45,970 nt of DNA from Bacteroidota bacterium (GTDB taxonomy: Bacteria; Bacteroidota; Bacteroidia; Chitinophagales; Chitinophagaceae), in contig JAUZOD010000032.1 in assembly GCA_030706635.1 (NCBI GenBank), positions 1 through 45,970 of the forward strand, written 5' to 3'. Position numbers and translations under genes: made by a program. Below, one piece after another: positions 8,313 to 17,566 of the stretch. Positions within the stretch are counted from its first letter, which is position 1; the number at the start of each line of letters is the position of its first letter. The notes under the pieces were generated by a model that saw only the letters and a program-made list of their open reading frames with translations, did not search any database and was not told where the DNA came from.

Positions 8313-9482
8313 ATGTATAACAAACTATCCGGAAAAAGGATCATTTCCATTGATGCATTTCGTGGAATCACCATTCTGATGATGGTTTTCGTGAACGAAC
8401 TGGCCGGAATACGGGATATTCCATTCTGGATGAAGCACATGCCGGCGCATGCGGACGCCATGAGTTTCGTGGATGTGGTATTCCCGGCTTTCCTTTTTAT
8501 CGCGGGCATGTCCATTCCGTTTGCTCTCTGCAAACGCTTCACGGTCAATCGCAACAAGGGTAAATTGCAAAAGCATATTTTATGGCGCGTTGCGGGTCTC
8601 CTTTGTTTTGGTTTCTTTATGGTGAACGGAGAAAGTTCCGGGCCGCACGATATGGTTTTGTCGATTTATGCCTGGTCCCTGCTTTTTTATTTTTTTGCCA
8701 TCATGGTATGGCAGGTGTACCGCGTCACGAGTAAGAATCTGGTTCTGGCGATGCGTGGTATCGGACTGGCGGGTTTGCTTTTCCTGGCATTGATTTACCG
8801 CGGAGGGATGGATGGCACTCATTTTATCACGCCGAGATGGTGGGGTATCCTCGGATTGATTGGATGGGCTTATCTGTTCAGTTGTCTTTTTTACCAGTTG
8901 TCTTCCGGAAAGCCCCTCCCGCTGATGCTGTTCGTTATTTTATGCACTATTCTGTTTGCGCTGACGAAATATTATAACTGGAACGATTTCCCCGCCAAAA
9001 ATGCAACGCATATTTCCGTTATGCTCTGCGGGGTGATCGTGAGTATCCTGCTTTTTGATGAAGGAAATGCAAGAGGGGTGCAGCGGCGGATCGGTGAGGT
9101 TGCGGGATTGGCCCTCATCTTATTTATTGCGGGTTATTTCCTGCGGCCCCTGTACGCGATCTCGAAGATATACGCTACGCCTACCTGGGGATTTTACTGC
9201 GCTGCGATCTGCTGCCTGCTTTACCTGCTTTTTTATTGGGTGATCGATATGAAAGGACACCAGCGATGGACCCGTTTTTTTCAGCCTGCGGCAGAAAATC
9301 CGTTGCTGACCTATCTGATTCCGGACATTATTTTCGCGCTGATCATGCTGCTCCATATCCGGCTCTTTCCGGCTAAATGGTCCTATGGTATTCCGGGCAT
9401 GTTATGGTCAGCCGCCTTCGCCATAATTGTTATGTTTATAGCGAAGGGGCTGAACAAGCTGCACGTCCGGCTGCAGCTTTAA
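8313..9482 (+). CDS. DUF5009/HGSNAT-like membrane acyltransferase
   Basis: A 389-residue polytopic membrane protein with about ten hydrophobic segments. The N-terminus (RIISIDAFRGITILMM, then DVVFPAFLFIAGMSIPFA) is the hallmark of the DUF5009/DUF1624 group, related to heparan-alpha-glucosaminide N-acetyltransferase. These proteins are thought to transfer acetyl groups across the membrane to sugars, but the acceptor here is unknown. Its stop codon directly abuts the stop of the convergent DUF2723 gene, leaving no room for a terminator. The start is ATG 8313, shortly after a promoter-like element. Confidence 0.8.
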   Translation: MYNKLSGKRIISIDAFRGITILMMVFVNELAGIRDIPFWMKHMPAHADAMSFVDVVFPAFLFIAGMSIPFALCKRFTVNRNKGKLQKHILWRVAGLLCFGFFMVNGESSGPHDMVLSIYAWSLLFYFFAIMVWQVYRVTSKNLVLAMRGIGLAGLLFLALIYRGGMDGTHFITPRWWGILGLIGWAYLFSCLFYQLSSGKPLPLMLFVILCTILFALTKYYNWNDFPAKNATHISVMLCGVIVSILLFDEGNARGVQRRIGEVAGLALILFIAGYFLRPLYAISKIYATPTWGFYCAAICCLLYLLFYWVIDMKGHQRWTRFFQPAAENPLLTYLIPDIIFALIMLLHIRLFPAKWSYGIPGMLWSAAFAIIVMFIAKGLNKLHVRLQL

Positions 9483-12400
9483 CTATTTCAGGCTGTTTGG
9501 AAGATCTGGTTTCTTACCGTTAAACTGCTTATCCATTTCGTCAATCTGCATGATCATCCGGTAGGTGGTAAAAATATCCTGCGCAAATCCCATTTGTTTG
9601 TCAGACAGGTTACCGGTTTTCCCCTGCAGGATCATATAAGCGTTGGTCGCCAGCTGATCATCGCTTGCTTCGTCTCCCATGGATTTATAATAACGCATCT
9701 GCTGCTGGAGGTCTTTCTTCAGGGAAGCTTCTACTTTTCTGGCCAGGGTGCTGTCGCCGGCAAGATAACAGGCCTGCAGGAAGTCGGTCGAGATAGCATC
9801 CTGCTGATTTCCCCTGTTGGTGGTCATGCCATAGGGGAAATTCGATTCCCGCACACTCTTGTCAAAATGTTCGAGCACGTTCCGGGCCGAATCCTTTTTG
9901 CCGGCATCAATCAGGCTGAAAGCCACCTGCGAGTGGGCCATCCGGATGCTGTTGAGATGGCGGCGGTTTTCCTCATCATAATAAACGCCCTCCTTGTCTG
10001 CATTGCCATAACCGAATTTCTCCATGATGTTCTTGTAGGCCGCATCAACGTCCACCATGCCCGGCTTTTCAATCGGAACGAGCTGGTAGGAAAGTCCCCG
10101 CAGTCTTACATATTTGGCGATCCCGAGATCATTCAGTTCCTGGGTAGAGGTAAAACAGATAGGGCGTTTCCAGTGATTGGCTGCAATAATGGAGTAAACA
10201 GCCAGATCATTTTTCAGCATATACTGTTTATTCGGAATGTCAATATGCAGTTCGCTGACCACACTGTCTCCTGCATGTACGGTTCCATTGGCATTAACGG
10301 TATTGAGGTCAACCGGTACGCTGAACTTTTTAACCGGAAACAGGTTGTACACATCATCTTCCTGCTGGTTGGTGTATTTCGGATCATTGCTTCCGATCAC
10401 ATTTTTCAGCATGTCGTACAGATCGTAATATTTATTCTGATCAAAACCGGGAAGTTTCTGATAATAAACCACGTCCCGGTTGTTTCCCTGGATCTGTTCC
10501 GGGGTGAAGATCACGTCGAATGGTGCACTCTTGTTTATTTTATAACGCAGTTCATTGATATACCAATCCGTACCCAGCAGGCTGTTCACGACTACGCGAA
10601 CATCCGGGCGAATGCCTTCCACTTCCTGGGCATACCATAAAGGATAGGTATCGTTATCTCCAAAGGAAAACAGGATGGCATTGGGCGGGCAGCTTTCCAG
10701 ATAGTCCTTGGCCAGATCCCTGGCGAGTGTTTTCTTGCTTCTGTCGTGATCATTCCATTCCTGGCTTCCCATAATCACCGGCACGGCGAGGAGGCAAAGG
10801 CCCGCGGCTGCATAGTTTGCGGCTGGTCCTTTCAGGAAACGGTCAAATTTCTCTTTCACCCAGATAACGCCCAGTCCGATCCAGATGGCAAAGGCATAAA
10901 AGGATCCCACATAAGCATAGTCCCGTTCACGGGGCTGCTGCCCGGCCTGGTTGAGATAAATCACTACGGCCATTCCGGTAAAGAAAAACAGCAGGAAATT
11001 GATGATGAAATCTTTTTTGTTCCGGGTGTACTGGAAGGCCAGGCCGATCATACCCAGGATAAAGGGCAGGGCGAACATCCGGTTGTAGGATTTGTTTTTA
11101 GTATGGATGCTGTCTGGCAGTTTACTCTGGTCGCCATAGAGAAAATTGTCAATGAAGGGAATGCCGGTGATGGCATTTCCATCCCGCACGTTTCCAAACC
11201 CCTGCAGGTCATTTTGTTTCCCGGAGAAATTCCAGAAGAAATACCGGAGGTACATCCAGTAGGTCTGGTAGGTGATAAAGTACCGGATATTATTTCCCAT
11301 ATTTGGCTGGTCCCCGTCTGAAACACCTCCGTATTGTTTATATACATCCACCTGACCGCGGTCATTCTGGCTGTCCCACATCCGGGGAAAGAAATGGGAA
11401 GATGGAGTATTGCTCCAGTCCTGCACCACGGATTTTCCCGCAACAATATATTTGTCTTTTCCTTTGATGTACTGGTCGGAACCTTCGCTCCGGGGGGGAC
11501 GGTCAGTATAATCCGGACCGTAAACAATCGGCCAGTCGCCGTACTGATCGCGGCTGAGATAACCCACCAGGCTCACCGGATTATCCACGTTGAACATATC
11601 CACAGCCGGATCTGCATTGGAGCGGATCATGGTGGTGAAATAGGTGGAGTAACCGATCAGCATAAAGGAAATGCACCAGATGGCGATTTTCAGCAGGTAA
11701 TATTTCTTTTTTATGGCGTAACGAAGTCCGAATACGAGGATGGCAGCGAGTAAAATAAAGAAGAAAGCAAAGCCGGAGAAAAAGGGCAGGCTGAGGTCAT
11801 TTACGAACCGGATATCAAACCAGGCCGCTCCTTTGATGGTGTACTGGATAACAAATTTCTGAACCAGGCCGGTAATGGTGCAACCGATTATAAAAGCAAA
11901 TACTGCGCCCCAGGCCGTCGGTTTGTACCTCTTATAATAATATACCATCACGATGGCCGGGATGGTGAGGAGGTTCAGCAAATGCACGCCTATGGAAAGC
12001 CCCATCATGTAAAAAATGAAGATGATCCACCGGTCTGATCCGGCTTTCTCTGCCTCATCCTCCCATTTCAGGATTGCCCAGAAAACCAGGGCGGTAAAGA
12101 AAGAAGAAGATCCATAAACTTCGCCTTCCACGGCGCTATACCAGAAAGAGTCGCAAAAAGTATAGGCAAGTCCGCCAACGACGCCGGCGGCCATAATAGT
12201 AAAAACCTGGCCTGAAGTAAGCTCCAGATTTGTTTTCTGGATGATTTTACGGGCGAAATGGGTGATGGACCAGAACAGGAATAAGATAGTAACACCGCTC
12301 AGGATGGCGCTCATGAAATTCACTGCCCTGGCCGCTGTTAACGGATTATCTCCAAAAAGGATGATAAAAAAGCGGCCCATCATCACAAAAAGCGGTGCTC

Positions 12401-12554
12401 CGGGGGGATGGGGGATCTGCAGTTTATAAGCACTGGATACGAATTCTCCGCAATCCCAGAAACTGCCTGAAGCTTCCATGGTTAAAACATACACCGTGCA
12501 GGCAAAAAGACAAACAACCCAGCCTGAGATGTTATTCACCTTCTTAAAGTTCAT
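9483..12554 (-). CDS. DUF2723 membrane protein, GT117-like O-glycosyltransferase candidate
   Basis: A 1023-residue protein. The N-terminal half has many transmembrane helices and a conserved early loop WDCGEF (Trp33 to Phe38) followed by LQIPHPPGAPLF, the signature of DUF2723. The C-terminal half is soluble and helical. Eukaryotic TMEM260, an O-mannosyltransferase, belongs to the same family (CAZy GT117), so a GT-C-type lipid-linked sugar transferase to proteins is plausible. That is inference for this copy. The ATG at 12554 is chosen because an upstream in-frame ATG at 12602 lies beyond the TATATTTG promoter element. The gene converges with the DUF5009-like gene with no gap. Confidence 0.85.
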   Translation of the reverse strand: MNFKKVNNISGWVVCLFACTVYVLTMEASGSFWDCGEFVSSAYKLQIPHPPGAPLFVMMGRFFIILFGDNPLTAARAVNFMSAILSGVTILFLFWSITHFARKIIQKTNLELTSGQVFTIMAAGVVGGLAYTFCDSFWYSAVEGEVYGSSSFFTALVFWAILKWEDEAEKAGSDRWIIFIFYMMGLSIGVHLLNLLTIPAIVMVYYYKRYKPTAWGAVFAFIIGCTITGLVQKFVIQYTIKGAAWFDIRFVNDLSLPFFSGFAFFFILLAAILVFGLRYAIKKKYYLLKIAIWCISFMLIGYSTYFTTMIRSNADPAVDMFNVDNPVSLVGYLSRDQYGDWPIVYGPDYTDRPPRSEGSDQYIKGKDKYIVAGKSVVQDWSNTPSSHFFPRMWDSQNDRGQVDVYKQYGGVSDGDQPNMGNNIRYFITYQTYWMYLRYFFWNFSGKQNDLQGFGNVRDGNAITGIPFIDNFLYGDQSKLPDSIHTKNKSYNRMFALPFILGMIGLAFQYTRNKKDFIINFLLFFFTGMAVVIYLNQAGQQPRERDYAYVGSFYAFAIWIGLGVIWVKEKFDRFLKGPAANYAAAGLCLLAVPVIMGSQEWNDHDRSKKTLARDLAKDYLESCPPNAILFSFGDNDTYPLWYAQEVEGIRPDVRVVVNSLLGTDWYINELRYKINKSAPFDVIFTPEQIQGNNRDVVYYQKLPGFDQNKYYDLYDMLKNVIGSNDPKYTNQQEDDVYNLFPVKKFSVPVDLNTVNANGTVHAGDSVVSELHIDIPNKQYMLKNDLAVYSIIAANHWKRPICFTSTQELNDLGIAKYVRLRGLSYQLVPIEKPGMVDVDAAYKNIMEKFGYGNADKEGVYYDEENRRHLNSIRMAHSQVAFSLIDAGKKDSARNVLEHFDKSVRESNFPYGMTTNRGNQQDAISTDFLQACYLAGDSTLARKVEASLKKDLQQQMRYYKSMGDEASDDQLATNAYMILQGKTGNLSDKQMGFAQDIFTTYRMIMQIDEMDKQFNGKKPDLPNSLK

Positions 12555-12580
12555 AGTCCGTTGATTTTTTTTAGGATTGA

Positions 12581-12588
12581 CAAATATA
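12581..12588 (-). promoter_or_regulatory. -7 element (TATATTTG) for the DUF2723 gene
   Basis: The minus strand reads TATATTTG, a perfect TAnnTTTG, 26 nt before the ATG at 12554. It supports the shorter start, because the ATG at 12602 would be upstream of the transcript. No -33 TTG is seen at the usual spacing; the inverted repeat starts 4 bp away. Confidence 0.5.
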
Positions 12589-12592
12589 GGGT

Positions 12593-12680
12593 TAATGTGC
12601 AAATGTGCTGATGTGCTAATGTGTTAATGGTTCATTACCGGCCAATTTTCACATTTTCACATCAGCACATTTACACATTA
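12593..12680. repeat. Inverted repeat of iterated CACAT units; supplies the SAM hydrolase stop codon
   Basis: Arms at 12593-12615 and 12658-12680 pair at 22 of 23 positions around a 42-nt loop. Each arm is an iteration of CACAT/ATGTG-type words. The outer end of the right arm is the TAA stop of the SAM hydrolase gene (12678-12680). Transcripts from either strand would form a long hairpin. It may act as a terminator or mRNA stabiliser, or be a dispersed repeat; the sequence does not decide. Confidence 0.8.
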
Positions 12681-13487
12681 TTCAAAGTAAATCCTCACGG
12701 TCTGGTAAAACAAATAATGCTGAAGCGACTGATCCGTGAAATCCTGCAATCCGAATAATCCGGCTGCATTGCCTTTATGGATGGCCACTTCCAGGTAGTT
12801 GGCCGAATTAAAAAGAGCCAGTTTTTCTCCGAGCGGCACGTCGGCATAGGTTTCGCTGATCCGTTCTATACTTTCATCTCTTTTGAATACAATCCGGAAG
12901 CCACGCCCCCGGCGCTGTTCCTCAAATTGATCCCGGGTAATGTTTACGATCACATTTTCGAAATTGTCGATAAAGATGATCTGGCCTTCCATGTAGCTGT
13001 CTGCCAGCACCGGTCTGAGTTCATTTTTTTCGATGTAAGCTAAATGGGGATCACCCAGGGTTTCCGGAACGCGCCCGTTTTCGAGATCATGGATGGCCTG
13101 GCCGATCACCCGGGTGCAGTAAAGCGTATTTTTGATGGCATGCTGATCCAGTGGAATCCCAATGACCATTTCGGGTTTCGGCGGCAGAATCATGTTGATC
13201 AGCCCGTTGTCGGCACAAAAAATATACTGCCCGTTAAAACAGGCGAGGAGCAGGTGTTCCGGCTTTTGTTCAAACAGGTTCACCAGAATGATATGGTAGG
13301 TATTTGGCGGAAACTGTAAAATGGCGTTGCGGCAGATATACGCCGCCTGAGGATAATTGAACGGGGCTACCTGATGGGAAATGTCGTGGATTCTGAAATT
13401 GGGATCTAGTTGTAAAAGCTGACCCCTGACCGCACCTGCAATGTAATCCTGCAGGCCGAAGTCAGAAGTGAGAGTAATGATCGCCAT
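12678..13487 (-). CDS. SAM hydroxide adenosyltransferase / SAM hydrolase (DUF62)
   Basis: A 269-residue protein of the SAM_adeno_trans (DUF62) family, which splits S-adenosylmethionine with water to adenosine and methionine. The N-terminus ITLTSDFGLQDYIAGAVRG carries the conserved Asp9 and the SAM-binding loop. DISHQV and FCADNGLINMI are further family blocks. The mid-protein INDF-like region (IIFIDNFENVIVNITRDQF) marks the C-terminal barrel. It lies 26 bp behind the SDR gene on the same strand and is probably co-transcribed. Its stop codon sits in an inverted repeat. The cellular purpose of SAM hydrolysis in this group is not established. Confidence 0.88.
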   Translation of the reverse strand: MAIITLTSDFGLQDYIAGAVRGQLLQLDPNFRIHDISHQVAPFNYPQAAYICRNAILQFPPNTYHIILVNLFEQKPEHLLLACFNGQYIFCADNGLINMILPPKPEMVIGIPLDQHAIKNTLYCTRVIGQAIHDLENGRVPETLGDPHLAYIEKNELRPVLADSYMEGQIIFIDNFENVIVNITRDQFEEQRRGRGFRIVFKRDESIERISETYADVPLGEKLALFNSANYLEVAIHKGNAAGLFGLQDFTDQSLQHYLFYQTVRIYFE

Positions 13488-13513
13488 CAGTAATCGGTTC
13501 GGTTTTAATTGGT

Positions 13514-14320
13514 CTATTTGATCAGCTCGCCTTTCCTGAAATAATACCGGTGCATTAGCTTGTCGGCCAGTGAGGGGAAAAATTTATTCATGAAAACCGT
13601 CAGCTTACCCGTGAACGTAAGCACCAGCACTCTTTTTCTTTTTTCTATGGCATGCAGAATATGCCTGGCACAGGTTTCGGCGCTCATGAGTTTGGATTCG
13701 TCGAGCGGACTTTCTCCCTGCCCTATGCCTTCGCCGTTTAGCGCGGCGTTGCGGATATTGGAGCTGGTAAAACCGGGAGACACCCACATTACGTGGACCC
13801 CGGAATCCATGAGTTCGGTCCGCAGGGACTCCAGCCATCCCTGTAGTGCGAATTTGGAAGCCGAATAGCCGCTTCTGCCCGGAAGCCCGCGATATCCGGC
13901 TATGGAGGAGATGCCTACAATCGTTCCTTTTTGTTTTATGATATAGGGCAGGGCGAATTTGGTGCAATAGACGGCGCCCATAAAATTCACTTCCATGAGT
14001 TGGCGGATCACGTCCGTATTGGCGTCGTCAAACAGGGCGCGCATGCTCATGCCCGCGTTATTAATGATGATGTCAATGCTGCCGAAGGTATCTGCCGTAG
14101 ATTTGATGAAGCGCTTACATTCGTCCTCGTGACTCACATCGCAAACCATGGTATGCAGCATGATCTGGGAATATTCCAGTTGCAATGCATATAGCTTGTC
14201 GTAATGCCTGCCGCAAGTGGCCACTTTTGCTCCCGCGCCGATCAGGGCATCAATCAGCGCCCTGCCGATACCATCGCTTCCGCCGGTAACAATAACCACT
14301 TTATTTGTAAAAAAAGACAT
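13514..14320 (-). CDS. SDR family NAD(P)-dependent oxidoreductase
   Basis: A 268-residue classical short-chain dehydrogenase. The nucleotide-binding GGSDGIG lies at residues 13-19, NNAGMS follows strand 4, the catalytic serine is in GISSIAG, and the catalytic pair is Tyr152/Lys156 (YSASK). The C-terminus ends in a hydrophobic/basic segment (VFMNKFFPSLADKLMHRYYF), as in the DHRS7-like group that associates with membranes. The substrate is unknown. It is first in a two-gene run with the SAM hydrolase and has a TACTTTTG element 18 bp upstream. Confidence 0.88.
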   Translation of the reverse strand: MSFFTNKVVIVTGGSDGIGRALIDALIGAGAKVATCGRHYDKLYALQLEYSQIMLHTMVCDVSHEDECKRFIKSTADTFGSIDIIINNAGMSMRALFDDANTDVIRQLMEVNFMGAVYCTKFALPYIIKQKGTIVGISSIAGYRGLPGRSGYSASKFALQGWLESLRTELMDSGVHVMWVSPGFTSSNIRNAALNGEGIGQGESPLDESKLMSAETCARHILHAIEKRKRVLVLTFTGKLTVFMNKFFPSLADKLMHRYYFRKGELIK

Positions 14321-14337
14321 ACGGTGTTTTGTAGCCG

Positions 14338-14345
14338 CAAAAGTA
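14338..14345 (-). promoter_or_regulatory. -7 element (TACTTTTG) for the SDR/SAM hydrolase pair
   Basis: The minus strand reads TACTTTTG, a perfect TAnnTTTG, 17 nt before the ATG at 14320. No convincing -33 TTG is seen. Confidence 0.45.
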
Positions 14346-14411
14346 GGTTAAGATAAGAATAGAGAAAATAAGTATATTGGTTTTTCATTTTACCTGCTTT
14401 TATAATTATTT

Positions 14412-15863
14412 ATGAAGAAGATCCTGTTGTGCTTAGTATCAATCCTTTATTTAGTATCCTTCGCTTTATCCCAGTCTCCTTCCGCAGTGGGCCCGGTTCC
14501 GAGTGAAATGCAGCAGAAATGGCAGGATAACAACTTTTATTTATTTATGCATTTTGGCCCCAACACGTTCACCGACCTGGAATGGGGAAAAGGTTCGGAA
14601 AAAGAAGAAGTATTCAATCCGACTGCCCTGGATTGCAGGCAATGGTGCCGGATTGCAAAAGCGGCCGGGGCCAAGGGCATCATCATCACGGCGAAGCACC
14701 ACGACGGATTTTGTTTATGGCCGAGTGCTTATTCGCATCATACGGTGGCACAAAGCAGCTGGCGGAATGGAAAAGGAGACGTGCTGAAAGAACTTTCCCA
14801 GGCCTGCAAAGCGTCAGGGCTATCCTTTGGGGTTTATCTTTCTCCCTGGGACCGGAATCATCCAGCCTACGGTACTCCGGCTTACAATGATGTTTTTGTA
14901 AATATGATGAAAGAAGTGGTGGCCAGGTACGGGCCATTTTTTGAATTCTGGTGGGATGGTGCAAACGGAGAGGGCCCCAATGGGAAGAAGCAGCAGTATG
15001 ACTGGCAGCGGTTTATATCCACGATGCGGACCGTTGCGCCCAACACGCCGGTGTTCAGCGATATTGGTCCCGATATCCGCTGGGCAGGGAATGAGGAAGG
15101 GCATGCCGGCGCTACCAACTGGAACCTGCTGGATACGGCCGGATTCAGGAGAGGGGCAGGGGCGCCACCAGGCGATACGCTGAATCAGGGGAATGTTTAT
15201 GGCGCCAACTGGATTCCCGCCGAATGTGATGTAAGCATCCGGCCAGGATGGTTTTATCATAAGTCGGAAGACAGCCTGGTAAAAAAACCGGAAGTATTGT
15301 TTGACATCTATTTAAAATCCATCGGCCGCGGGGCCAACCTGATCCTGAATGTGCCGCCAGACAGAAGAGGGTTGATTACGGCTTACGATTCTGCAACCCT
15401 GATGGAATTTGCGAAGCTCCGCCGGGAGAGCTTTCAATCATCCCTGATCAGCGGAGGCAAATCAAAAATCCTGCTGGGCAAGAAAGAAGTGACTGCAGCA
15501 TTGACAGACGGAAATAAAAACACCTGGGTCAGCCTGGGGAAGGATTATAAAAATAGTTTTCTGGAGGTCCGGTTCAATAAAATGCAGGAACTGAATTGTA
15601 TCGAGCTGAAAGAACCGACCCGCTACGGGCAGAGAGTAAAAGCATTTGCCATAGAATTATGGAATGGGAATCAGCTGCTCTATCATCTGTCTGGTACCAC
15701 GATTGGCCATCAGCGTATTCTTAGCTTTCCCAGGCAAAATGCCAGCCGGATAACGATAAAGATTACCGATGCCAAAGCAGAACCGCTGATCAGTTCGTTG
15801 GGTGTTTACCGGTTGGCGGTCGACAATGGAGAATTGACAATGGACATTGAGATGAAGGGTTGA
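14412..15863 (+). CDS. Secreted GH29 alpha-L-fucosidase
   Basis: A 483-residue exported glycosidase that releases alpha-linked L-fucose. It has an N-terminal signal peptide (MKKILLCLVSILYLVSFALS). The GH29 core reads FMHFGPNTFTDLEWG, then ITAKHHDGFCLWPS, then FEFWWDGANGEGP, where Asp182 fits the catalytic nucleophile. A C-terminal beta-rich domain of about 110 residues (ALTDGNKNTW onwards) looks like an F5/8 or discoidin-type carbohydrate-binding module. The overall form resembles the subfamily with 1,3/1,4-fucosidase activity. The last residues (VDNGELTMDIEMKG) are encoded by an iterated GACAATGGA element, so the natural C-terminus may have been shorter. No fucose uptake genes are adjacent; glpD follows. 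Confidence 0.9.
   Translation: MKKILLCLVSILYLVSFALSQSPSAVGPVPSEMQQKWQDNNFYLFMHFGPNTFTDLEWGKGSEKEEVFNPTALDCRQWCRIAKAAGAKGIIITAKHHDGFCLWPSAYSHHTVAQSSWRNGKGDVLKELSQACKASGLSFGVYLSPWDRNHPAYGTPAYNDVFVNMMKEVVARYGPFFEFWWDGANGEGPNGKKQQYDWQRFISTMRTVAPNTPVFSDIGPDIRWAGNEEGHAGATNWNLLDTAGFRRGAGAPPGDTLNQGNVYGANWIPAECDVSIRPGWFYHKSEDSLVKKPEVLFDIYLKSIGRGANLILNVPPDRRGLITAYDSATLMEFAKLRRESFQSSLISGGKSKILLGKKEVTAALTDGNKNTWVSLGKDYKNSFLEVRFNKMQELNCIELKEPTRYGQRVKAFAIELWNGNQLLYHLSGTTIGHQRILSFPRQNASRITIKITDAKAEPLISSLGVYRLAVDNGELTMDIEMKG
15822..15850. repeat. Iterated GACAATGGA element at the end of the GH29 gene
   Basis: GACAATGGA occurs at 15822-15830 and 15836-15844, followed by CATTGA. The pair forms a short tandem repeat that encodes the last residues of the fucosidase. 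It belongs to the same kind of iterated 3'-end element as at 12593, 19827 and 31198. Confidence 0.55.
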
Positions 15864-15930
15864 GGGGTTGGATGTGGAGGTTGCTGTGCTTTCGGGGGGA
15901 TTGGCGAACCATTCTATTAATGAAACTGAA

Positions 15931-17502
15931 ATGCAGGTTAGAAGGGAAGAACAGTTAAAACAACTGGCCGACGGGCAGATCATCTGGGATCTGATCGTTG
16001 TGGGTGGCGGTGCAACCGGTTTGGGTGCGGCCGTGGATGCCGCTTCCAGGGGATTCAAAACGCTGCTGCTTGAACAGGCTGATTTTGCCAAAGGAACATC
16101 GAGCCGAAGCACCAAACTGGTGCATGGGGGCGTGCGTTACCTGGCCCAGGGTAATATCGGGCTGGTTCGTGAAGCCTTGCGCGAACGGGGACTGTTGTTG
16201 AAAAATGCCCCGCATCTGGTAAGGAATGAATCCTTTATCATCCCTAATTACAACTGGTGGGGCGGTGCTTTTTATACCATCGGACTGACCCTGTATGATC
16301 TTCTGGCCGGCAAGCTCAGTCTGGGAAGATCCAGATATATCTCCAGGAAAGAAGTGCTCCGGAGACTTTCGAATATAAACCCGGAGGGGCTGCAAGGCGG
16401 AGTGCTTTATCATGATGGCCAGTTTGATGACTCCAGGCTGGCGGTCAATCTGGCGCAGACCTGTCTGGAACAGCAGGGGCATGTGATCAACTACGTAAAA
16501 GTAACCGGCCTGATCAAGGATCGGGGGCAGATATCCGGAGTAACAGCGGTTGATACGGAGACCGGAATTTCCTATTCCGTGAACGGAAGAACGGTGATCA
16601 ATGCCACCGGCGTATTTGTCGATGAGCTATTGCGCATGGACGTACCCGGTAGTAAACCCCTGGTCAGGCCCAGTCAGGGAATTCATCTCGTGCTGGATAA
16701 ATCATTTCTGGGATCGGGAGATGCACTGATGATTCCCAGGACCGAAGACGGCCGGGTTTTGTTTGCCGTTCCCTGGCATGATAAAACCGTGCTGGGCACT
16801 ACGGATACCCCTTTGGATGAATACACGCTGGAACCCGTTGCGCTGGAAGAAGAGGTTCAGTTTATATTGCGAACGGCGGCGAAATATCTGGTGCGTGCGC
16901 CGGAGAGAGGCGACGTACTTAGTGTGTATGCAGGCCTGCGTCCGCTGGCCGCGCCCCAAACGGAGAACGCAAAAACAAAAGAAATTTCGCGCAGCCATAA
17001 GCTGATCGTTTCCGCATCCGGACTGATCACCATAACCGGTGGGAAGTGGACCACGTACCGGCAAATGGGAGAGGATACGGTAGATCAGGCGATGAGTACC
17101 GGAAAGCTGACCATCAGGAACTGTATTACTAAAACTTTGCCCATACACGGGCACCAGGCGCCGGATGCCGCGGCTGGCCATTTATCAGTATATGGCAGCG
17201 ACCGGGATGCATTGAGGGAATTGATTCAGGAAAATGCAGGCTGGCAAAAACGATTGCACCCGCAACTGGATTATACGGCGGTTGAAGTGATCTGGGCGGT
17301 GCGGCAGGAGATGGCGCGAACGATTGAAGATGTGCTGGCCAGGAGAACCCGGGCTCTTTTCCTGAATGCGCGGGCGGCCATCGAAATGGCGCCTGAGGTT
17401 GCCCGGCTGATGTCAGTAGAGTTAAAAAAGGATGCCGTTTGGGAAAAAGAACAAATAGTATCTTTCGGAAAGATTGCAGAAGGGTATCTGCTGAGAAATT
17501 AA
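15931..17502 (+). CDS. glpD: FAD-dependent glycerol-3-phosphate dehydrogenase
   Basis: A 523-residue aerobic-type glycerol-3-phosphate dehydrogenase, which oxidises G3P to dihydroxyacetone phosphate and passes electrons to quinone at the inner membrane. The FAD motif VVGGGATGLGAAVDAASRG is near residues 24-42, followed by GTSSRSTKLVHGGVRYL, a GlpD signature. ITGGKWTTYRQMGED and the C-terminal helical domain (RQEMARTIEDVLARRTRALF) are also family blocks. ATG 15931 is chosen; the open frame from TTG 15868 adds repeat-derived sequence. glpK follows 64 bp later and glpF after that, forming a glycerol uptake and breakdown cluster. Confidence 0.95.
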   Translation: MQVRREEQLKQLADGQIIWDLIVVGGGATGLGAAVDAASRGFKTLLLEQADFAKGTSSRSTKLVHGGVRYLAQGNIGLVREALRERGLLLKNAPHLVRNESFIIPNYNWWGGAFYTIGLTLYDLLAGKLSLGRSRYISRKEVLRRLSNINPEGLQGGVLYHDGQFDDSRLAVNLAQTCLEQQGHVINYVKVTGLIKDRGQISGVTAVDTETGISYSVNGRTVINATGVFVDELLRMDVPGSKPLVRPSQGIHLVLDKSFLGSGDALMIPRTEDGRVLFAVPWHDKTVLGTTDTPLDEYTLEPVALEEEVQFILRTAAKYLVRAPERGDVLSVYAGLRPLAAPQTENAKTKEISRSHKLIVSASGLITITGGKWTTYRQMGEDTVDQAMSTGKLTIRNCITKTLPIHGHQAPDAAAGHLSVYGSDRDALRELIQENAGWQKRLHPQLDYTAVEVIWAVRQEMARTIEDVLARRTRALFLNARAAIEMAPEVARLMSVELKKDAVWEKEQIVSFGKIAEGYLLRN

Positions 17503-17566
17503 TAATTGAACGATAGAAAAGGTAATTGTAAGAGAAAGCTTTTTACCGTAACGAACAACCTGCAGT

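Noticed and set aside
9594-10640. A 348-codon plus-strand open frame
   Set aside because: It lies wholly antisense to the DUF2723 gene, shows no family motifs, and the minus-strand protein is clearly conserved.
14582-14890. Alternative-frame open reading inside the GH29 gene
   Set aside because: It is a shadow of the fucosidase frame, which carries the signal peptide and catalytic motifs.
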